From Axinella damicornis (Eukaryota; Porifera; Demospongiae; Axinellida; Axinellidae), in contig OZ007505.1 in the NCBI GenBank assembly GCA_963931865.1, positions 10,839,474-10,903,473 on the forward strand: a DNA stretch of 64,000 nucleotides. Direction: 5' to 3'. Position numbers and translations under genes: made by a program. Positions 11,156 through 23,513 of the stretch are shown in pieces; the stretch's first letter is position 1, and every line of letters begins with the position of its first letter. Under the pieces are notes generated by a model. It saw only the letters and a program-made list of their open reading frames with translations, was not told the DNA's origin and did no database searches.

Positions 11156-11245
11156 TGGTCCCACCAGCCCCCACTGAAGATCCCTCCAACTCAGGCAGCT
11201 CCTGGGAATGTGGGAGAAGAGGACAGCAGAGTGCACCTGTACCTG
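11156..11245 (+). CDS. Gene A candidate exon 4 (linker)
   Basis: An open 90-bp segment between CTCAG and CTG|GTGACA with phase 1 at both ends, reading VPPAPTEDPSNSGSSWE and onwards. Composition fits the Pro/Ser linkers of this family. No NACHT or LRR sequence follows, so gene A seems truncated. Weak evidence on its own. Confidence 0.3.
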
Positions 11246-13319
11246 GTGACATCTCTCATACCCAAAACCACACATACGTAGGAAGGCTAGAGATGGTCGT
11301 GTTCAATCCTTATCCCATACACACACATACACACATGCACATACACACACACCACACACACATCACCCAGTTAATCTTGCTGGGTATTCAGTCCTCCACC
11401 ATGGTCATGGATGTGTGTTAAATTTGGTAGTAGCTAGTCACATATGTGAGAACAGCAGAAATCATGGAAGTACGTACATGCATATGAACTGCAGCTACTT
11501 CCCCCCAGTTTCGTGCAGCTACTTCCCCCCAGTTTCGTGACCTCCTCCTCCTCAGCTTAATTGTGGTGACGGTACTGCAAGTGACCAGAGCTGGGGAGGA
11601 GGTCTGGGAACGAGGCCAGTACGAACACGTACTAGAACGCCCAAACATAGCAATTCATATATGCTGAGCTGGCTGCACTTGTTCTCATATTACATACACA
11701 GATGTATAATGTGCTGTGTGGCTTGAGACCAACCTCATTCCCAGGCTCCACCCAGCTGTTAAGTCTTGTCACGGGGTGGTCACACGCTCAGCTACAACCA
11801 CTGGATGGGACAACATATACTGCATGAGTGGACGTGGCTAATACACCAGATTGCTCCACTTACTACTGGGAGTAACAAGTCACACAGTCACACAGGGGTG
11901 GATCCAAAGGGGGGGGCCCTTCACAGACTGATTCCGGTATGCATGCTGATTGCACAATCACCACACAGTGCACAATGCTGAGAATGGACATGGCACGGAA
12001 GCAGAAAGAAGTAGCAGGGCAATGCTTGCAGTGAAGAGCACCAAGTACAGTGAGGGTAGTGTTTAGGAGCTGTTTACCTACCTCACAAGTATGTTCAGTA
12101 CCGGGTCCCACTACATGCTTCACGTCAGTATTGAACAAGCACATTGGCTGCTCCACACACTCAAGTTCCATGAAGCCAGTGTGACTATATATCCCCATAC
12201 AAGCTCCTATCAACACTGCGTGTGCAAGAGGGTCTGGAGATGAGATTAGATGGCAGGCATGTGCGGAAAATTGGCATATGTTATGTGGAATCAACGTCAA
12301 TGCTATCAACAAGTATCCATATGCATTACTGTCCTCTTGCATGGCAGAAAGAAGTTCGGGTAGAACAAGAGGGTACAGTGTTTTAAGAGTTCAAAAGAAC
12401 AACCTGCTCACAATGGATCATCTTCTTCATTTGGTGTACACAGCCATTGGAAGATGGACAAACTACAGAACTAATGCAATTTCCCCCCACCTGATTGCTT
12501 GCTGTTCAGCTCTGACATCCTGCCTTAGCCACAGGGATCGATCTGCTGCAAGCTTGCACTTCAAGCTTGCACTTCAAGCTTGCACTTCGACCTCCTATAG
12601 CCCCGCCCTTACTTTGCTGTGCAAACGAACTTCCATTCCGTTCCAGTATGAAACAAGAAGAGGGACTCATACATGTGATCACAGACAGAGCTATCTGGGT
12701 CTACCTGCATCTATCTGATCTGCCGACCAGCGTTGCTAGATTATTAAAGTGTTGGACAGCAGTTGAGAAATTGTAAGCAAAGTAGTGTTTGTTTTGTGGG
12801 GGTGGTGTGACCCAATGCCTATCCAAAATTTATCTGTGCCTCGTGTTATACTCCGTGTCCAGTGCCTTTAAGGGGATTATGTCCAAGGTCGGAAACTCCT
12901 ATGTTACTGGTCTCTTGGGCCAGACGTTAGCAGGGGGAAGAACATTTGGCCACTATATTTATGGAAAAACGGGACACTATACATGTAGCAAATGTCACAA
13001 TTACAGTGTTTGTACTTCTGTACTACGATGTCCGGGAGTAGCAAATAACGGATTGTGTGTTGTTTGGCCTGGGAAGGAGGCTATGTTCTCCCTAGATGTG
13101 ATGGAGACTTCAGTTGCATTTGAACTGTGACCTTTATAATAGCTCCACCTTCTTTACATGCCAAGGTGAGGTGCTTTGCAGACTTGTTAGACTAGATCCA
13201 ACCAAACCCAGCACAGATTGCTTCCAGTATCACACATGGGGAACTTTTACAACTTACAGCCTTCAATACACAATACAATACATGTCCATGTATTCCTGTC
13301 TCCCCCCATGCATCCTTGG
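11246..13319. other. No supported gene
   Basis: A CA-rich patch lies at 11318-11365, a half foldback end (CTGGGAACGAGGC) at about 11605, and short tandem copies of AAGCTTGCACTTC at 12550-12590. A 159-codon minus-strand frame (12342-11863) has no recognisable similarity. Confidence 0.45.
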
Positions 13320-13515
13320 ATGATCCTAGGATGGGTGATCACCCCAGAGATGGGTATAGGCCCCCCATCCCGGGATGTACCAAGGATGGGTGATCAACCC
13401 TGGGATACTTGGACAAGGGGGGGGGGGGGGGGGGGGGGGGGGATGATCACTCATCCTTGGTTCATCCCAGGATGGGGGATGATACTTGGGACTCCTGGGA
13501 TGCATGCTTGAACAT

Positions 13516-13553
<38 letters not shown>

Positions 13554-13556
13554 TGA
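13320..13556. repeat. GGATGATC / poly-G low-complexity block
   Basis: Repeated variants of GGATGATC and CCCAGGATGGG are interrupted by two G runs, about 25 bp (from 13419) and about 35 bp (from 13518). Potential quadruplex-forming DNA. Confidence 0.85.
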
Positions 13557-13572
13557 TGCGCATGTACATGTA

Positions 13573-13666
13573 TAGCCTCGTTCCCAGTCCCACACCCAGC
13601 TTTTCGTCGCTTGCAGTACGTACTGCAAGCGATGAAAACCTGGGCGTGGGACTGGGAACGAGGCTA
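13573..13666. repeat. Foldback MITE of the TAGCCTCG family
   Basis: A 94-bp near-perfect palindrome (TAGCCTCGTTCCCAGTCC and its inverse) with the inner word CAGCTTTTCGTCGCTTGC. Very similar to 25302-25404. Confidence 0.92.
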
Positions 13667-15147
13667 GCGCATGTACTTAGTACTTCATAGACAAGTCTTG
13701 GTGTCTGTGGACATGAGTGTGTGTGTGTGTTGCATAAGGTGTGTATGATGTGCAGAGCTGAAAATTTATGTATTGGTTGGTCAATTGTCCGTGCCCTGCC
13801 ATTGAGTTGCTTTGGTTGTCCGATTATAAAATTGGTGTAACTATAATTGTGCGCAGTGAATAGAAACATTACTTATAGGCAGATTAAGCAGGAAAGATAG
13901 AACAAAAGGCACAGAACTATGTAGCTAAGGGAAAGAGCCCTTCCTGAACCAAGGTGTTCAGGGGCTATAAAAAAGCACGCGTAGTGCATGGCCGGCTCGG
14001 CCGGTACGGTTTTGGCCGTACCACTTTTTAGTCGCCTAGGTACGGCTCTGGTGGACGGTTCATAGCTCGTGTCTCAGTCACGCCTTGTTGAGGTACGTAT
14101 CTTAGTCAGACGGTCTCCAGATCCAAGTCGCTGTGGCCTTGTTGAAGTAGACTGTTTATAGTTCGTGTCTTCTAAACTGCAAACTCGTCTATGTGGGGCT
14201 CGCTAGCGCTCAAGCTCACCCTAATTAGTAGGCGTGGGCTACCGGTATACCTTTCGCGTCCTAAAAGTTATGCGCGCATTATCAGGACATCTCCATTCCA
14301 CGTCGACTGTCACGGATGACAAGGAAAGCAGAAAGCAGTTACAGTGCAGTGCAAAGCACGAAGGTGCCACGAGAGCCCATTTGTCTTGACAACTGAAAAA
14401 TGAAGGCGAAAAAATTTTTCCGCGCTTCGCGCGGACAGATCAGCACTTCACACCTCTATTCACTGCCTTTGGCAGTGGCCGTACCACTCCAAAATAGCTC
14501 ACGCCGGCGCTGTAGTGTGAAAAACATTTTTTACCATCATATTTTCAGTTGTCAGGAAGGGCTCTCATGGCAGCTTGGTACTGCCCTGCTACTGCTTTCT
14601 GTTTCCGTGCCACGTCGTTTCACAGCACCTTGATTGTAGAGTCAGCATGATTTATAGTAAACTAGGGGCGTGCCTATACCTATATAGGCGTACTTGGTAT
14701 CTCCGGTTTTTTTTCATTGCCTTTTTAGCACTATGTGTGATGTAAAGCATACGTGCACTGATTTATTCCCCACACAGATGAATGTTCATCACAACATGTG
14801 AATGCCTCTCAAAGGGTACGACAACCTCACCATATCCACTACCAAATGCACATGGTGCCAGGCCACACCCTCCTAGCGACTGTGCCTCTCTTCATGTTGC
14901 CACTGTTAGTGCTGGCCACTGAACACCACACATATACCACATCAGACCTGCGGAACATCTTCACCCCTGCCTCACTGCCATTGGACACTCCCCCTTGATG
15001 CTGCCACGCCTTGACACTGTGCCACCGGCATTAGTGCTGCGGAACAATAGAGCAATATAGTTGAACATCAGGTCCTCTTCGTCCCACTCCAGAGTCTGTC
15101 GTGTTTCCCACAGCCCTGGTCTCGGTTTCCCCTCTGGTCTGGGGAGG
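13667..15147. other. No supported gene; dispersed repeat at 14281-14460
   Basis: 14281-14460 resembles 4898-5070 and its duplicate (shared words GAAGGTGC, ACGAGAGCCCAT and CAGATCAGCACTTCACACC). The rest is unassigned. The 5' region of gene B lies at its end. Confidence 0.5.
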
Positions 15148-15217
15148 ATGGTAGTGGGAGTGATTTTACTGTTGTTGGTCCTGAGTGGGGACATTGAAAC
15201 TAACCCAGGACCTGTCG
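15148..15217 (+). CDS. Gene B exon 1: signal-like leader with 2A peptide
   Basis: From ATG at 15148 the exon reads a short hydrophobic leader (VILLLLVLSG) that runs directly into GDIETNPGP, then one Val codon and a GTGAGT donor in phase 1. An N-terminal hydrophobic signal fused to a 2A motif is the arrangement reported for sea-urchin NLR-type (STAND) proteins, where 2A activity sorts the product between skipped (cytosolic) and unskipped (secretory) forms; I apply that by analogy. It joins in phase to the Death exon at 16706, giving GQLTLEDL. Confidence 0.72.
15190..15213 (+). other. 2A peptide motif (gene B)
   Basis: Codons for DIETNPGP immediately after the hydrophobic leader; full match to the 2A consensus. 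Confidence 0.88.
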
Positions 15218-16372
15218 GTGAGTCTTCTGGTTTTAGTGTAATACTGGTATGTAAGATCTTCTGGTAGATGTCAGTGAGTAGTAGGTGTGTCAAATTGTGT
15301 GGGATTGTCCTTACAACAATGATTACATGCCATTCACTGGTTGTGAATACCCCATAGTGCTTAGCAGGTCTATTTCAGGAATAACTCTTTGAGAACATTT
15401 TGATATAATTTCACGAATCACGCTCCAAATGCCACACCCACACAAATGGCGTGGTGTATTTTCCTAAGACTCCCATGCGTAGTGAACTCAACTATCGCTT
15501 TTCTCTCGTACTCTACGGCTCACTTCCCCATTTTGACATTCTCGACGTTCGTTTTCAGATACTGGGTGTTCCCCTGACCTTCGAGCTGGCAGCTTCATTA
15601 TTGGCATCAGATATTGCACACAATGATCTTGATAGAGCCCTCCGTGTGGATCCAGCAGTACTGTCCATCCTCACTCTTGGAGTACATGTACATAAACAGA
15701 GCCATCTAGCTGCCACACACGTACATTGGAAGTCCACGTGGCACACAACACGTCAAAAATGTTTGTTGAAATAATGTCACGAATGACCTACCATTCGTAT
15801 ATTTAGACCAGCGAAATTTAAGCGCTATTCAGTATAGCTAACAATCCCGTAGTTGTGAATTATTTCACTTTCGCGGTCTAGCAAGTAACACACAAATATT
15901 TCTTGGGCATAACTGTCCTCCGTATCCCTGGACTCACGCTCACACAGTAGCTATTCCCCGAAAGTTGCTTATCATATGTCACTGTAAACGTGGTAGCCAC
16001 ACACACACACAACTCAGTCGCTGATTGGTCCTCCACTAACGCAGTCACATTTGGTTATTACGGGCGGATTTTTTTTTTTGCGGTGTTGTAAGCAGTGCAA
16101 ATTTCCTTCTAGCTGTTGAAAATTATTTCGCGCGTTTAATATTCATGGTCTTACTTCACTTGTGAATACCATACAAAATTCCCCACCGCGAAATTAACTG
16201 CACCTACGGTAGTCTTCCCTCTTTTGTCAGGCAGCTCATGTTCATATGAATGGCGAATTCTAGTACCATGGTAGGAGTAAGTTCAGGGACGTACAAGCAC
16301 ACATCCAGTCTTCAGAGGAGTGAGAGGAACTCTGCACTACTTGGGGACGATTCACTCATGATCTGATGTTCC
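15218..16372. other. Gene B intron 1, nothing recognised
   Basis: An open frame at 15451-15774 has no similarity I can name and no strong start. No repeats are obvious. Confidence 0.4.
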
Positions 16373-16545
16373 GAGCCTCATTCCCGGGCCAAAGATAAAG
16401 ACACGGGAATGGCCTCATTTCCATTGTTCACTGCTTGCAATATCAACCCCCTGTCCATCAGTTATTGAGGGTGACATGCCAGACCTGCAGCCTCTTTATC
16501 AGCTGCATGCTAGCCTCCAAACTACACGGCCTGGGAACGAGGCTA
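16373..16545. repeat. Diverged foldback element of the TAGCCTCG family
   Basis: GAGCCTCATTCCCGGGCC at the left and GGCCTGGGAACGAGGCTA at the right, with a unique centre; it sits in gene B intron 1. Confidence 0.7.
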
Positions 16546-16705
16546 GTTGCATGCAAATAGAGATACAGTTTTGATGTCTTCCATGGTATAGTAAATACAA
16601 TTAGAATACAAAACCTTGCACCACCTTTTATGCCCACATACTTAATTCAGAACATGTGAACCATGGGTTACAGATCATAGCTGCTACATTGATGTTCCAC
16701 TTCAG

Positions 16706-17066
16706 GTCAGCTTACACTGGAAGACTTGGGTGAACTGGTACAGGCCTTGTTTGATGCCCGTGCCAAGTGGTACCGTATTGGAGTTCAACTGAAGCTGTCG
16801 GTAGGAACACTGGATGCCATCAGATCAGAGTTTTCAGATTCAACCGATTGCTTGACAGAGATGTGTAGTCACTGATTGAGATGTATTGACACCCATCCCA
16901 CCTGGGCAGCTCTGACTAAAGCTCTGGGAAGTCCTCCTGTGGGAGAGGGACACTTGGCCCAGCAGCTGAGGGACAAGTACTGCCCAGGAAGGGAGGACAT
17001 GATACGTACCCCACATTTACTCCACCCCAGGACCATCACCCCCTGGTGCTCCCCCCACCTCACAAG
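16706..17066 (+). pseudogene. Gene B exon 2: Death domain with nonsense and frameshift
   Basis: In frame from exon 1 it reads TLEDLGELVQALFDARAKWY and then IGVQLKLSVG, a convincing first half of a Death domain. A TGA at about 16874 interrupts it (the paralogue has TGG, a conserved Trp). The same frame continues with RCIDTHPTWAALTKALGSPP and ends with LAQQLRDKYC. A further length change near 16999 puts the proline-rich end out of phase with the donor at 17067. The domain is therefore not translatable as a whole. Confidence 0.8.
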
Positions 17067-17094
17067 GTAGCTCCCTCAGAGTATTCTAGTACTG

Positions 17095-17820
17095 TCGCAC
17101 ACTGACAAATTGCAGTCGGTAGCAGTGATATGTGAGTGTACCGTCACACACTGACAAATGATGGCAGTCGGTAGTAGTGATCTGTGAGTGTACTGCATGT
17201 GTGGTACTGTCACACACTGACAAATTGGTAGTAGTGGTCTGTGAGTGTACTGTGTGGTACTGTCCCACACTGACATTTAATGGTGGCAGTCGGTAGTAGT
17301 GATCTGTGAGTGTACTGTGTGGTATTGTCACACACTGACAGATGGTGGCAGTCGGTAGTAGTGATCTGTGAGTGTACTGTGCATGTGGTACTGTCGCACA
17401 CTGACAAATGATGGCAGTCGGTAGTAGTGATCTGTGAGTGTACTGTGCATGTTGTACTGTCACACACTGACATTTAATGGTGGCAGTCGGTAGTAGTTAT
17501 CTGTGAGTGTACTGTGTGGTTCTGTCACACACTGACAATGATGGCAGTCGGTAGTAGTGATCTATGAGTGGACTGTGTGGTGCTGTCACACACTGACAAA
17601 TGATGGCAGTCGGTAGTAGTGATCTGTGAGTATACTGTGCATGTGGTACTGTCGCACACTGACAAATGATGGCAGTCGGTAGTAGTGATCTGTGAGTGTA
17701 CTGTGCATGTGGTACTGTCGCACACTGACAAATGATGGCAGTCGGTAGTAGTGATCTGTGAGTGTACTGTGCATGTGGTACTGTCACACTGACAAATGGT
17801 GGCAGTGATCTACAGTGTAC
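17095..17820. repeat. Intronic minisatellite, about 12 units of 60-70 bp
   Basis: Tandem units contain GCAGTCGGTAGTAGTGATC and GAGTGTACTG. The paralogous intron of gene A (10370-10440) has one unit, so the array expanded after the genes split. All minus-strand frames here are repeat artefacts. Confidence 0.95.
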
Positions 17821-17902
17821 TGTGTGGGATGTTTAGTGAGTCATTGTACTGGCAAACCTGCAGACATGTTCTGTGACCACACACTCCTCTGTCTCCCTGC
17901 AG

Positions 17903-18049
17903 TACCACTTGGTGAGCCACCTTTGACCTCTGCACTGACCTCATCTCCTTCCCCATCCCCCATCACCAACGACTCTGGTATTCCTGCCGTGATACCTCCC
18001 ACCTCACAACTGACCACACCCCCTCACCAGCCCACACCAGGACAGACCG
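17903..18049 (+). CDS. Gene B exon 3: Pro/Ser/Thr-rich linker
   Basis: A 147-bp phase-1 to phase-1 exon, reading VPLGEPPLTSALTSSPSPSP and ending PTPGQTG; open throughout. It links the Death exon to the large NACHT-bearing exon and is probably disordered. Confidence 0.6.
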
Positions 18050-18211
18050 GTATGTCACTTGTAACACTGTGTGGCTGTAGGTACTGCTGTCTTGATATAT
18101 TGATGTCACCAGTAGATATTCAGAGTGTGACATTTTGGACCATACCAACCCAGTAGTTAATTCTCTAGAGGCAAGAATGACCATAAATTAATGTGTGTTG
18201 ATTTCATTCAG

Positions 18212-21200
18212 GTTCGACAAAGTTATGCAAAATAGCAGACCAAGTTGAGTACTTTGAGAATGGATTTGCCGTACTTGTCGACAAAGCTTGCCAAGACGTG
18301 AGGAAAAGAGATCTGGAACCCTCGGTCTTCCTTTCCCGAGTTACCACCCTGCGAGTATCTGACCGTACCCAGCATCGAAGCTTCATTGAAGACAAACTAA
18401 CGGACATTCCATCACCAGTAACGTTCGAGAAGATCTGGTCTTGTCTCACGATTTACTGGGACTTCATGAACTATGGACTGTTGGAACACGTCATCAACAA
18501 ATTAGGAAGTGAAGACTTGAAACACCAGATGCGAGACTATGTCAATGAACTTTCTACTTTCAAGAGCAGAACTTGGCTCTGTGACTTTATCGACAGCTGG
18601 CCATGCAAAGATGACAGGCCACCAGAAGAGGAACTAAAGAAAATAGTCATCAAAATGAACCACGAATGGACCCAATGTACACTGCAAGATGTGGAGTCAT
18701 TCAAAACAGCCCTCGTTCACAAGTTGTTCCTACCAGAATATGACATAATCCTCCAGAAGGCTGAGAGGGGGTGTGTCTGTGTCACGTGGCTCATGTCTCC
18801 CTCCACTGCCACACTACTGCAGCAGAACTTGGCAAACATTGAGACGGAGTTCTTCAAGGAGCACAACATTGATGCAGTGACCATCGATGGTCAGGACATC
18901 TGCCTCACCCCTGTCAAGAAGTACGGTGGCTACCTGAGAGAGCTGTACACCTCGGAGAAACCTCTAGTGAGTGTTGGGCCTGCTACCCAAACTGAAAAGC
19001 TCCTCCCCTTCAAGTTAGCCAGAATTGAGGAGAAAATTGACCTGCAACATGCAGATCACTTCACGAAGAGATACATACGTGGAGACCTAGACGATGTGGA
19101 CTATTCTAAAGGTATCGTTTACAAGAAGTCTCCAATGAAGTTAGCAGAACTTGGTTGTCATGGGCGTGACTCCCAACAAGTGGTTCTGATTGAAGGTGCC
19201 CCTGGGGTGCTTCAGCTGGGAGTTCTGCAAGAAGTGGGGCAAGGGTGAGATTCTGCAGGACAATTCCCTACTCCTCCTCCCACTGCGGGACAACAACCTG
19301 AAAGAGGCCAAGTCCCTCTCAGACCTCTTCTACCACCCAAACCAAGAGCTCCAGCAAGCAGTGGTCCAAGAGGTCACCAGTAACCAGGGCAAGGGAGTGG
19401 CCATCTGGCTGGAGGCATGGGACGAACTCGATCACAAACCACGAGAGGAGGCCTCCATGTTCCTAGATCTCATCCATGGAAGAATCCTACCCCTTGCAAC
19501 TGTGTTTGTCACAAGCAGGCCTTGGGCTAGTGAGCACCTCAGAGAGAAGTGTGGACATCGAATCTCCCAGCACGTAGAAATCCTGGCATCTGCGAAAGAC
19601 CAGATCGAGCATATTATCAGCAAAGCTGAAGCTGAAGCACAGCCTAGTTCCTTCGCCACCAAGTTCACTGACTATCTCTCATGTAATCCAGCAATCAGGG
19701 CAGCCATGTACACACCTGTCACAGCAAAGATGTCGGCAGAAGTGTTCATCTGGAGCCAGCTCACTGAGTCACCCCCTCCCACCACTATGACGGAACTGTT
19801 CACCACCTTCACCATCAAGACCCTAGTGGGATACCTCTCAACACACCCACTGTACCGCAAAGAGCATTTGAAGGTGACTAGCTTCAGTGACCTCCCCCCA
19901 GATATGTACAAGCAATTCCTGGGCCTATGTAGAATGGCCTACAAGGGAATACTGAACAGGCAACAGCTGGTTTTCTCTGCCGCACACCTTCCCACTGGAT
20001 TTTCACCACTCAGCCTAATGCAGGAGGTCCCACAAGTGTATACACAAGGCAAAGCATCCTTTCATTTCACCCACCTAACACTTCATGAATTTTTATCTGC
20101 CGTTCATATCTCACAACTGCCTGTAGACGAGCAGACAAAACTGATTCAAGCTCATCTTGGTAGTGGCCACTTCAAAATGACTCTGAGATTTGTTACTGGA
20201 CTCACAAGGTTGGCAAACGTACCTCCAGAAATCACCAGGAAGCTGAGGAAGGATCGTGATAATAATCTGATCTTACTTCATTGTCTGTTCGAGTGTAATG
20301 ACAGTTCAGTGACTACCAGAACTCTAGGTTCAGATGAAATGGTTGTCAGGTCACACTACTCCTGGACTCCCCTGGATTACTATGTGACAGGACATGTCAT
20401 CTCACATTCCAACTGCCCCTGGACACTGAACTTTTTCTCTTCCATTGATGATGAGAAGTTTGAGCTGTTTTGTCAGGGATGTGCTACCCCTGGGGGAACT
20501 GGATGCGTGGGCTACATCTCAACGGCCGACTTCAGATTCAATGACATCACCTCCAAAAACATGCAATCACTTGTAAGCATTCCCCCACACATCCTACAGG
20601 GCATGAGAAGGCTAGACCTGAGTCGTAACAAACTGGGTGGAAGGGCTTGTGACCTGCTGGCCAAGGTAGTACCATCAATGTCAAGGTTAGAGGATCTTTG
20701 GCTCTATAACAACCCGATAGGAAGTGGAGGGGCTGTGGAGGTGATCAAGTCACTCTGTGGCAGTGGAGTGAAACGATTGTGGCTGCACAACACTGGGATT
20801 GGGGGGCCAGATTGTGAGGCATTGTCAGAATTGCTTCATTTCACTCACTCACTTCTAATACTTTACATTGGCCAGAACAAGTTGTCCTCAGAGAGTGTAG
20901 CCAGCATCATCACTGGACTCAGGCACAACATTTCTCTGAGAATTCAGACTCCCAATTTAGCACGGAAAATGCACTATACTTGTCATCACTACTGAGAGAA
21001 CGCTCAAAGTGCACACTAGCATTATTGGAGTTACGAGACTGCCACATCAGCAGTGAAGGTGCAGTAGAACTGGCAACAGCACTCTACAAGAACACTACAC
21101 TCAGAGAACTGCACTTGAGTGGTAACCCCATTGGAGGTGGAGTGACTGCATTAGCCACAATGTTAGCACAGAACAAATCATTGACACAGTTGGAGTTAGA

Positions 21201-21501
21201 AGACTGCCACATCAGCAGACAGGGTACTGGTGAACTGGCGGCTGCACTCTGCAAGAACTCAACTCTGCGACGGCTGAACCTAGACCGTAACCCCATTGGT
21301 GTGGAGGGAGCCTCCTCAATGTCAGACATGTTACAGCACAATATTTCACTAACAGGTCTACACATGTGTGATGACTCGGTCATGGAAGAGGGGGTTCACC
21401 AACTCATGAACAGTGTCAAGTACAACCAGACAGTGAAGGCCCTATGGCTGCCAGAGAAGTACAAGTCAGTAACCAGTGATCACAGATTTCATTGGTGGTG
21501 A
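18212..21501 (+). pseudogene. Gene B exon 4: NLR (conserved pre-NACHT region, NACHT, LRR), broken
   Basis: Frame 1 (18212-19209) holds about 330 residues of a conserved sponge NLR region (NYGLLEHVINKLGS, WTQCTLQDVESFK) and ends at the P-loop start VVLIEGAPGV. The next bases continue one frame over with FSWEFCKKWGKGE; about 11 bases that should encode the GK-S/T of Walker A are missing. Frame 2 (to about 20940) keeps a Walker B-like AIWLEAWDELDHKP, sensor VTSRPWA, the helical part of NACHT and the first LRRs (LDLSRNKLGG). A second frameshift near 20940 moves the last LRRs (LRELHLSGNPIGG) to frame 3, ending at TGA 21501. NACHT ATPases oligomerise on ligand sensing; this copy cannot bind nucleotide as written. 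Sequencing error is unlikely to delete exactly these codons but is not excluded. Confidence 0.88.
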
Positions 21502-22114
21502 TTATACACAAGTTCTGAGATGCATCTCACAGTGAGCACTATTTTTGCTAATTGTGTACACATTATTTGTGCTAGTTTTATCATTGCTATGTATACTGAG
21601 TTACTTGCATTGAACATTTTCTAACAAAATAATGTGAATGTGAACGTCGACCATAATAATTATCACACATTTATTGTGTGTGTGCATTGTACTCTGACAG
21701 CAACTATAGGGGAGCTAGAATGGAGGGAAGGGACTACTGAATTAATGTTCACTGACACTTATTCCCTAGCTATAGCTATAGGCTGCTATAGCTCTCACCT
21801 CCGTCTTGATCACTTGCAGTATGTGTACATGTACTAGCATGCAAGCATGCAACGATCGAAGGATTTGAGGTGGGAACAGCCTCAAAATGAGGCTAACTGT
21901 GTGTGCAGCTCTGACATGTATGCAAGATCAACGAAATATGAATTGTCTGTCCAGTAAAGTAGTTTAACAGGAGCTGCTGCCTGACCAGCAGCCATACAGT
22001 GTAGTCTCCTCTGAGGGGTGTAGGAAATAGGAGGAGGAGGGAAGCGATATGGCACAGGAAGAGGAGGGTAGGGGGGCAGGACATTGCATGAGGTTCATAA
22101 GACTGTTCTCTCAG
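21502..22114. other. No gene; gene B 3' flank
   Basis: AT-rich stretch with a half foldback end (CAAAATGAGGCTA) at about 21880-21894. No polyadenylation site can be fixed. Confidence 0.4.
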
Positions 22115-22760
22115 TACTAGTCTAATTGCACTGTGGAGGTATATACATACTTGACATTTCAATGGAGTTTGTCTGTTTACCCCAATTGGATATGCAGGGT
22201 GATTTAATATATAGCATCCCATGTGGCTATGCAGTGTGCAGAGGCAGGACCTCTTCTGTGCGCTTGTTCTCAGCTCCCCATACCCATTACAGTGAGCAAT
22301 CAACCTTTTGTATCCGAATTTTCCTAGTAGCTAACCAAGTGGTGTAATGTCAGCATTTATAAGGATTACTAACTCTGCTGCAAAAGTAATCTCAATGCTT
22401 TGCACAAGGCAGTCATCAAATCAAAAAGCGTTCCTTTTTTGGTCAACTAATTGTTGAGTTCAGAGTGCAACTTGAAACAGGTTTGGGTTAAATGAACCGG
22501 TCAAAGTTATCTGGTTATGGCTACAGCTCGTTCTGTGCAAGAACAAACTTTCGCCATGTCTACTGCTATTGGAGATAACAGAGCTGGGACTGAGGCGCAT
22601 GGTGGACGTGAGAGTATCTGCTCAAGCAATGTGATTGTACAGTTAAATCCACCCTGGCCAGCTGGAATCGGTTTGGGCCTCTACCTCTCCTCTGCGGTGG
22701 ATCCACATACTGTACTCAACTGCTGTCCAGAGAATGCCATCTCTCTGTGCTAGTAGTGAT
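22115..22760. repeat. Dispersed block D, copy 1 (also at 59173-59830)
   Basis: A direct copy of about 600 bp matches 59173-59830, starting near CTAGTCTAATTGCACTGT. Both contain an open segment reading GDNRAGTE ... ESICS ... QLNPPWPAGIGLGL. The frame around it is not conserved, so I do not call a gene. Confidence 0.8.
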
Positions 22761-23318
22761 GATTACAGCATGTGCATTTGCCACTACAGCTATTGTTGAA
22801 GTTGTAGCTATCTGCTGTTTTCACTTATCTAGCCTAGAGAACAATTTGTGAAGAATGGCATTTCAAAATGTGAAGTGCCATTGTTTACACACATGCAAAA
22901 AATGGTTGTGGTGCTGACATTTCAGTTTTCTCTTCCATGTAAATCCAGCTGCTGGTTGTCTTCTTGGAATGGAACAAATGCCATCTGGACATTTTAGCAC
23001 CCATGCTAGCTATTGTTTTCCTAAGCCACTAGCTATAGTCTTGCAAAATTGTAATCAAATTTGTGTAACTTGTTCAGCATTAATTATATTATACCACAAG
23101 AAAACTCTACTAGTTTGTTCAGATCAACAGTGTGTTCCTGGTATACGTTAGTCAGTCTGTTCAGTACCCACGGACATCGTATGTCAGACCATGTTCTGTA
23201 AGTTAAAGTGTTTGTATTATTGACCGATACATGCAAGTGAAATCTTGTTTACAATGTTTTGCCTGTAGACTATATTATGGCATACAGAAGTCCATACTAG
23301 CTCCCTCTTCCCCTAGTA

Positions 23319-23419
23319 CTGTGGTGAAAGCATCATTCATCCTTCTCCCTCTGCTATTTGCAGTGAATCAAAACACGCTTGTGTTTGCATGGCTCTTCAC
23401 CATCTTCAACTCACAGCAG
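23319..23419 (+). pseudogene. Adhesion-GPCR exon, TM6-TM7, with internal loss
   Basis: The frame reads KASFILLPLL then AVNQNTLVFAWLFTIFNSQQ, ending at CAG|GTACAT. In class B2 (adhesion) receptors the end of TM6 (typically ending WVFG) stands between these two blocks; here it is missing, so the segment has lost about a third of a transmembrane helix. The TM7 part (FAWLFTIFNS) is highly characteristic. Upstream exons for TM1-TM5 were not found. Either a gene remnant or an annotation gap. Confidence 0.6.
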
Positions 23420-23513
23420 GTACATACGTATACAGACTACCAAGACTTAGTAATGATGGGAGATGTACGTGTAGCTTAATGTATACATGCACTGTCTATG
23501 TATTTGCTTGCAG

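Noticed and set aside
11863..12342. 159-codon minus-strand ORF
   Set aside because: No similarity, no splice or start support, and it overlaps plus-strand frames of similar length.
17076..17787. Minus-strand ORFs with repeated Ser/Thr/Cys words, and a CRISPR-like look
   Set aside because: Tandem minisatellite with contiguous units and no unique spacers, in a eukaryotic intron.
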